A model generated the notes under the pieces. It did not search any database. It was not told where the DNA came from and was given only the letters and a program-made list of their open reading frames with translations. 43,067 nt of DNA from DATKXU01 sp035528905 (GTDB taxonomy: Bacteria; Armatimonadota; UBA5829; DTJY01): NCBI GenBank assembly GCA_035528905.1, contig DATKXU010000006.1:1-43067 (forward strand), read 5' to 3'. Every line of letters starts with the position of its first letter. Position 1 is the stretch's first letter. Below are positions 39,134-43,067 of this stretch, piece after piece. The translations under genes were made by a program, and so were the position numbers.

Positions 39134-40873
39134 TTGAGACTATCGGAGCTTGCCGACTACTTTGAGAGACTGGACGAGCTGACATCGAGAAACGCGATGA
39201 TCGAAGTCCTCGCGGAGCTCTTCAGAGCGACTTCTGATCCCGCGGAGATACGCAAGATCGTCTATCTGTCCGAGGGCATCATGCTCCCGCCATACGAAGC
39301 TGTCGAGATCGGCATCAGCGAGCAATTTATGGCTCGAGCAATCGCAGAGGCTACCGGCAAGGACGTTGATGGCATCAAGGAGCTTTACCGCGAGATCGGA
39401 GACTACGGCTCCGTCGCAGAACGCGTGATCGCGTGGAAAGGACGCGGGCTGTCCGTCTCGGACGCATACGACGCCCTACTTGACCTGACGCGGATCACCG
39501 GCAAGGGAAGCATCGAGGCGAAGGTCTCGGGCCTGGCAGCCCTGATCCGAAGAGTCGGCCCGAAGGAGGCGCGCTACCTCCTGCGCGTGCCTATCGGAAA
39601 GCTGCGCCTGGGTATCGGCGATCCCACGATCATGGACGGGCTTGCCAGTGCGTACCGAGCCGACCAGCGTCTGCGAGCCGTAATCGAGAACGCGTACAAC
39701 CTGTGTGGGGACATGGGACAGGTGGCCTATCTACTGTGCAAAGAAGGCCCGGAGCGACTGAGAGCATTTGAAGTCCGGGTCGGCAACCCGATCCGGGTGG
39801 AGCTTGCGGAGCGCTCGGAGACGATAGAAGACATGTTGAAACGGCTTGGCAAATGCGCGGCTGAGCCCAAGTACGACGGCTTCCGCTGCCAGGTGCATAA
39901 GAGCGGCAGGAATGTGACCATCTTCACGCGCAACCTGGAAAATGCAACCCACATGTTCCCGGATGTAGTGGCTGCGACCATTCGGCAGGTGAAGGCGAAG
40001 CAGGCGATTTTCGAGGGCGAAGCAGTGGCCTACAACCCGGACACCGGGGAGTTCCACCCCTTCCAGATCACGGTCCAGCGGAAGCGGAAGCACCTGGTCG
40101 AGGTGATGGAGGAGGAGCTGCCGCTCAGACTCATGGCGTTCGACTGCCTGTACCGCGACGGGGAGGAAACTCTGTACGAGCCATACGTCCGCCGCCGCGA
40201 GGCGTTGCGGAAAATAATCTCACCAGATGAGACAATTCAGACCACTGAGGCTTTGATTTCCGACAACGGAGATGAGATCAATGCGTTCTTTGAAGCAATG
40301 CTGGCAGCCGGATTGGAAGGCATAATCGCCAAGAGTCTGGAGAGCCCTTATCGAGCGGGACGGCGCACATTCGACTGGATCAAGTTCAAGCGCAGCTATC
40401 GCGGGAAAATGCGCGACACGGTGGACTGCGTGATCGTGGGCTACTTCGCCGGCAGGGGCAAGCGCGCAAAATGGGGCATCGGTTCCCTCCTCTGCGCGGT
40501 GTACGACGAGGAAAAGGACAAGTTCGAGACGATCACCCGCGTGGCAAGCGGCCTCACCGACCAGGGATGGAAGGACATGAAAGCCACTCTCGATGAAGTC
40601 CGGGTGGATAAGGAGCCGGCGAGACTCGAAAGCCTATACAGACCCGACGTATGGGTGCGTCCCGCATACGTCACTGAAATCCTCGCCGATGAGATCACTC
40701 GAAGCCCAAGCCACACTGCAGGACGAGACGGCGGGAAGACCGGGTACGCCCTCAGATTCCCGCGGATCGTGACGGCGATCAGAGCCGACCGGAAGCCGGA
40801 GGACGCCAGCACAGTGGACGAGATCAAGCGCATGTTCGAGATTCAACGCTCGGAAGCCCGGCGCACAGTTTGA
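39134..40873 (+). CDS. lig: ATP-dependent DNA ligase, archaeal type
   Basis: This 579-aa protein is of the length and layout of archaeal replicative ligases, not of short bacterial LigC/LigD types or the NAD-dependent LigA. The N-terminal DNA-binding domain (residues about 1-200: LSELADYFERLDELTSRNAM; GKLRLGIGDPTIMDGLASAY) is followed by the adenylation domain. That carries motif I EPKYDGFRCQVH (K246), RNLENATHMFP, FEGEAVAY, EGIIAKS and WIKFKRSY. An OB-fold follows (VDCVIVGYFAGRGKR, RVASGLTD, VRPAYVTEI). The start is TTG 39134, 7-8 bases after AGGAG. The GTG at 39113 would put that ribosome binding site inside the gene. Confidence 0.93.
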   Translation: MRLSELADYFERLDELTSRNAMIEVLAELFRATSDPAEIRKIVYLSEGIMLPPYEAVEIGISEQFMARAIAEATGKDVDGIKELYREIGDYGSVAERVIAWKGRGLSVSDAYDALLDLTRITGKGSIEAKVSGLAALIRRVGPKEARYLLRVPIGKLRLGIGDPTIMDGLASAYRADQRLRAVIENAYNLCGDMGQVAYLLCKEGPERLRAFEVRVGNPIRVELAERSETIEDMLKRLGKCAAEPKYDGFRCQVHKSGRNVTIFTRNLENATHMFPDVVAATIRQVKAKQAIFEGEAVAYNPDTGEFHPFQITVQRKRKHLVEVMEEELPLRLMAFDCLYRDGEETLYEPYVRRREALRKIISPDETIQTTEALISDNGDEINAFFEAMLAAGLEGIIAKSLESPYRAGRRTFDWIKFKRSYRGKMRDTVDCVIVGYFAGRGKRAKWGIGSLLCAVYDEEKDKFETITRVASGLTDQGWKDMKATLDEVRVDKEPARLESLYRPDVWVRPAYVTEILADEITRSPSHTAGRDGGKTGYALRFPRIVTAIRADRKPEDASTVDEIKRMFEIQRSEARRTV

Positions 40874-40884
40874 GGGATGAACAG

Positions 40885-41532
40885 GTGAAATTTGAAGAAC
40901 GCATGCCGATATTCGTTCGTGCAAGAAACGTCGTCGAGGAGCTGGACGTGCCGTACGTCGTCGGCGGAGGCATAGCGGTCGGAGTGTACAACCACCAGCG
41001 CCCGACTAAGAACATAGACTTTTTCATCACAGAGCAGTGCGCCGAGGTAGCCATCGAGGGACTGCACGAGGCCGGATTTGTGATCAAGCGCTCGGATCCG
41101 AGCTGGCTTTACCAGTCCTGGTTCGGGGACACACTTGTGGACCTGGTGTTCAACATCAACGTGAGCCGCGCGACGATACCCGTGGACGACGAGATGATCG
41201 CCCGCGGCGACGAGAAGGAAATACTGGGCGAGAAGTTCCGCATCATCTCGCCGGAAGACCTGGTGATCATAAAGATACTGGTAATGCATGAGAATCGCCC
41301 GGACTGGTGGGATGCCATCAGCGTTATGCGGAGCCCGCGCGTGAAACTCGACTGGCGCGGTGTCATGCGCTACGCACCGGCGGACATGCCGATGTTCCTG
41401 GCCTTCCTGCTATTCGCCCAGAGCCGTCATTGGTCGGAGCGCCTATGGCCCGACTGGGTGCTTCGCGAGGCATGGGAAAACGTGGCCGAGCAGATGGGCC
41501 TGCCACGGCTGGCCGCTCAGGAAGCCGCTTGA
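40885..41532 (+). CDS. Nucleotidyltransferase-like protein (AbiEii/MNT-type fold)
   Basis: This 215-aa protein shows the polymerase-beta-like nucleotidyltransferase start VVEELDVPYVVGGGIAVGVY, then RPTKNIDFFI, followed later by DTLVDLVFNINVSRATIP. Against the usual GG...DIDlx pattern the first aspartate is asparagine (NID), leaving one Asp of the DxD pair plus the later LVDLVF Asp. EDLVIIKILVMHENRPDWWD matches the C-terminal helix common in AbiEii-like proteins (R-x-K-DxxD). The start is GTG 40885, 8 bases after GAGGG; the frame also opens at TTG 40870, overlapping the ligase stop. No AbiEi antitoxin follows. Confidence 0.75.
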   Translation: MKFEERMPIFVRARNVVEELDVPYVVGGGIAVGVYNHQRPTKNIDFFITEQCAEVAIEGLHEAGFVIKRSDPSWLYQSWFGDTLVDLVFNINVSRATIPVDDEMIARGDEKEILGEKFRIISPEDLVIIKILVMHENRPDWWDAISVMRSPRVKLDWRGVMRYAPADMPMFLAFLLFAQSRHWSERLWPDWVLREAWENVAEQMGLPRLAAQEAA

Positions 41533-41535
41533 GAG

Positions 41536-41578
41536 AGCCGGCCTAACGGGCAATCACGGTTATGTCGTCCGAGCCGAC
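41536..41578. repeat. 43-bp direct repeat, copy 1
   Basis: Perfect 43-base match to 42710-42752 in the same orientation, starting AGCCGGCCTAACGGGCAATC. It begins 4 bases after the stop of the nucleotidyltransferase gene. It encodes on the minus strand the C-terminal residues GSDDITVIAR, the stop codon and the start of the 3' flank of a YD-repeat remnant. Confidence 0.95.
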
Positions 41579-41782
41579 TTTCTTCACTCGGACGCCGTTT
41601 CCGTCATACTGGTAAGTGCTCTTGGTGGAGTCGGAATACTCGATCTCCGTAAGATGGTTCGAATCCGTGTAGGTATTGGTCACGTCCCCCGACTGCTCAG
41701 CGTCCAGCTCGTTGTTTGACTTCAGATCGTAGGCATACGTCGTGATGCCGTCTCCCGTAGGACGAAACCAGGGTAAGATCAC
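41543..41782 (-). pseudogene. YD-repeat (RHS-like) C-terminal fragment with shared tail
   Basis: The frame encodes about 80 residues: ITTYAYDLKSNNEL, VTNTYTDSNHLTEIEYSDST and KSTYQYDGNGVRVKKV, which are two degenerate YD repeats, and ends GSDDITVIAR. The only start in frame is GTG 41782 and no ribosome binding site or signal peptide precedes it. The frame closes at a TGA at 41816-41818, inside the 3' end of the membrane protein gene. It is therefore the 3' end of a large secreted RHS/YD protein whose body is missing. Confidence 0.65.
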
Positions 41783-41799
41783 TGCTTCTGTTTCACAGC

Positions 41800-42507
41800 C
41801 TATGAGGATGCTAGATCAACGTAGATTGAAGTTAGGGCTAGATATGATACGGCTACAGTGATAAGCATTCCTATGCCTATAAATAAAAGCCCCATTATAG
41901 AAAACAGGACCAGCACTAGAGATATATAAAATAGCTTAAAGCGCCGGCCTTTCGTTAATTCAGAGCTGCGCCTAAAAGCCTGTAACGGCTCAAGGCCATC
42001 GCTAACCAGATGACATACGAAGAGCCATCTTAGCGTCAATATCCACAGCAGTAGTATAGAGATGAAAGAACCCGCTAACGGTATTGCTTGACCGTACCGC
42101 AGGTCGGGCAGAGCTTGCCCAGAGCCAGTGGCATAGTCTATCATGCTTGAGGCATGCGGCAAAAGCACAACCCCCCAAAGTAGGCTCATGATTGGCAGTG
42201 TAACGACAGCAATCATGAGCATATACAGCAACCCTACGACTAACCACATTCCATAACACTTGAAGCCAGCAAAAAGATCACTTATGTGATGGTCCTTGCC
42301 CCTTACAATATTTAGGCAAAGCACCGTGAGGCCACCTATGACAGGAAACCCTAACAACACTGGTCCTAAATAAGGTATACCTAGCCCTAGAACCATAATT
42401 AGGTAAAACAACAGAAAGCCACCCACCGCAACCCCCCGGGCTTTTTTGAACGCATTCCACCCAGCAATAAGTGCCCCGGAAGCGCACACCACATCCCTAT
42501 TGTCCAT
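41800..42507 (-). CDS. Multipass membrane protein (DUF975/DUF4013-like)
   Basis: This 235-aa protein has six hydrophobic stretches, including GGFLLFYLIMVLGLGIPYLG, WLVVGLLYMLMIAVVTLPIM and LFYISLVLVLFSIMGLLFIG. A short amphipathic segment LEPLQAFRRSSELTKGRRFK before the last helices resembles the conserved loop of DUF975-type bacterial membrane proteins. ATG 42507 follows AGAGGT by 7 bases. The GC content is clearly lower than in the flanking genes. It sits between the two copies of the 43-bp repeat. Function unknown; it is not obviously a transporter or enzyme. Confidence 0.75.
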   Translation of the reverse strand: MDNRDVVCASGALIAGWNAFKKARGVAVGGFLLFYLIMVLGLGIPYLGPVLLGFPVIGGLTVLCLNIVRGKDHHISDLFAGFKCYGMWLVVGLLYMLMIAVVTLPIMSLLWGVVLLPHASSMIDYATGSGQALPDLRYGQAIPLAGSFISILLLWILTLRWLFVCHLVSDGLEPLQAFRRSSELTKGRRFKLFYISLVLVLFSIMGLLFIGIGMLITVAVSYLALTSIYVDLASS

Positions 42508-42540
42508 GATGTTACCTCTGCTCAGACTACATTACTAGCT

Positions 42541-42708
42541 TTATATCAATGGCCTATGTATCCTTGAGCTATGAGGATAGCAGTACACACCCATCAAGCC
42601 GTTCCGGATGGCAAATCCATCAACCGTCTAGCCATCTCCTGCTACAACACAGGTGCCCGTGCCTGCCCCATCAATCACCGTGTGGTTCACCTGCCAGTGC
42701 CACTTTGA
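42541..42708 (-). pseudogene. Remnant of a right-handed beta-helix secreted protein
   Basis: The frame reads VNHTVIDGAGTGTCVVAGDG, then TAG (42628-42630), then TVDGFAIRNGLMGVYCYPHS and SRIHRPLI with TAA at 42541. VIDGxGTGxxVV...VDGFxIRNGxxGVYC is the typical pattern of parallel beta-helix repeat proteins. The premature amber codon interrupts it, and both ends of the gene are lost. The fragment begins 2 bases from the 43-bp repeat, suggesting that the repeat marks a recombination junction. Confidence 0.6.
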
Positions 42709-42709
42709 C

Positions 42710-42752
42710 AGCCGGCCTAACGGGCAATCACGGTTATGTCGTCCGAGCCGAC
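42710..42752. repeat. 43-bp direct repeat, copy 2
   Basis: Identical to 41536-41578. Flanking bases differ on both sides, so the repeat ends are sharp. On the minus strand it encodes the C-terminal GSDDITVIAR of the partial gene at 42717-43067 plus its stop codon. Confidence 0.95.
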
Positions 42753-43067
42753 GATCCATTCCCGGTTGTTCAGCCGGCCATAGAGCGTCACGCTCTCGTC
42801 GCCGGGGCCTATGCCGCTCTCACCGCATCGGAAGTGGAGCACCATGTCCGGCGTTCCGTCCCCGTTGACGTCCTCCAAGTGCCCTTTGTCGTGTACCTTG
42901 GTAGCTCGCGCCGGGCCGAAAACGATACTGGTCTGGTCAATGTCTCCGACATTGAACTCCGGCGTGCCGAGGATTGCCACCACTATCAGGCGATTTGGCT
43001 GCAGGCGTATGATATTCGAGCTATTGCCGGGCAGCACATCCAGCAGCACACGAATCGGCTGGTACTC
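42717..43067 (-). CDS. Secreted protein C-terminal domain, partial at window edge
   Basis: The frame is open to the right edge of the window (EYQPIRVLLDVLPGNSSNII and onward) and encodes a compact C-terminal domain. It carries RLIVVAILGTPEFNVGDIDQ, SIVFGPA, DVNGDGTPDMVLHF and GDESVTLYGRL, and ends GSDDITVIAR. This pattern (vAILGT..fdv..ID..sv.fG..., EDVNGDGxxDxvxHF) is common at the C-terminus of large secreted bacterial proteins with calcium-binding DxNxDG loops. The N-terminal body lies outside the window. Its last 10 residues are shared with the YD fragment at 41543. Confidence 0.75.
   Translation of the reverse strand, partial: EYQPIRVLLDVLPGNSSNIIRLQPNRLIVVAILGTPEFNVGDIDQTSIVFGPARATKVHDKGHLEDVNGDGTPDMVLHFRCGESGIGPGDESVTLYGRLNNREWIVGSDDITVIAR

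Noticed and set aside
40885..41532. Type IV (AbiE) toxin-antitoxin pair
   Set aside because: Only the nucleotidyltransferase-like half is present, its DxD is NxD, and no AbiEi-type winged-helix antitoxin gene is adjacent.
29600..42630. Amber (TAG) recoding, suggested by two secreted-protein frames that continue past in-frame TAG codons (29600-29602 and 42628-42630)
   Set aside because: TAG terminates several intact genes here (DUF5317 at 7147, HD-GYP at 7734, pheS at 12895, pstA at 36072). Both interrupted frames are short fragments lacking the rest of their genes. Decay is the simpler reading.

Overview
The window is a high-GC bacterial chromosome segment. It carries ordinary bacterial housekeeping genes (thrS-infC-rpmI-rplT-pheS-pheT, smc, pstC-pstA-pstB-phoU, xerD, htrA-type protease) mixed with accessory genes typical of a little-studied, environmental, surface-rich lineage: secreted PHP, FG-GAP, YD-repeat and beta-helix proteins, TPR membrane glycosyltransferases and HD-GYP proteins. 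No 16S rRNA or other decisive marker is present. An uncultured Armatimonadota-like or other deep-branching bacterium is my best guess, held with low confidence.

Layout. From 232 to 37897 every protein gene reads leftwards (minus strand). In transcription order from the right these are: the phosphate-transport set pstC-pstA-pstB-phoU (37897-34583); an HtrA protease and a secreted PHP protein (34407-32310); a frameshifted family-2 glycosyltransferase (32203-31197); and a tRNA-Asn with a clear promoter and terminator-like hairpin (31150-30954). Next comes a lower-GC pocket with an orphan HEPN-like protein and an FG-GAP pseudogene (30844-29465). Then follow an archaeal-type thymidylate synthase-like gene, a 70-aa gene, a divergent DprA-like gene, an aldo/keto-reductase-like gene, two tandem TMTC-like TPR glycosyltransferases and a secreted metallophosphoesterase (29155-21094). 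After smc comes the thrS-to-pheT translation operon, whose leaders are rich in regulatory structure, and a conserved hypothetical (20897-10113). Next are a structured leader, a 28-aa secreted-looking peptide, two HD-GYP proteins (one intact, one degenerate), DUF5317, a GT39-like transferase and xerD (9964-4611). A 1331-aa secreted propeller/PHP/Ig protein ends the run (4227-232).

At 38094-41532 a short plus-strand block holds an endonuclease IV-like TIM barrel, an archaeal-type ATP-dependent DNA ligase and a nucleotidyltransferase. It looks like an acquired DNA-repair block.

The right end (41536-43067, minus strand) is a rearranged secreted-protein locus. A 43-bp perfect direct repeat encodes the same C-terminal tail on two unrelated protein remnants, which flank a multipass membrane protein and a decayed beta-helix gene.

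Intergenic spaces are unusually rich in repeats: REP-like palindromes (4237-4355, 36946-37006), CTCCCATACTCCCA-type tracts, and a GCTAGCTGCTGGCGGCTGG motif. Several genes appear to use GTG or TTG starts, and infC appears to use AUA.
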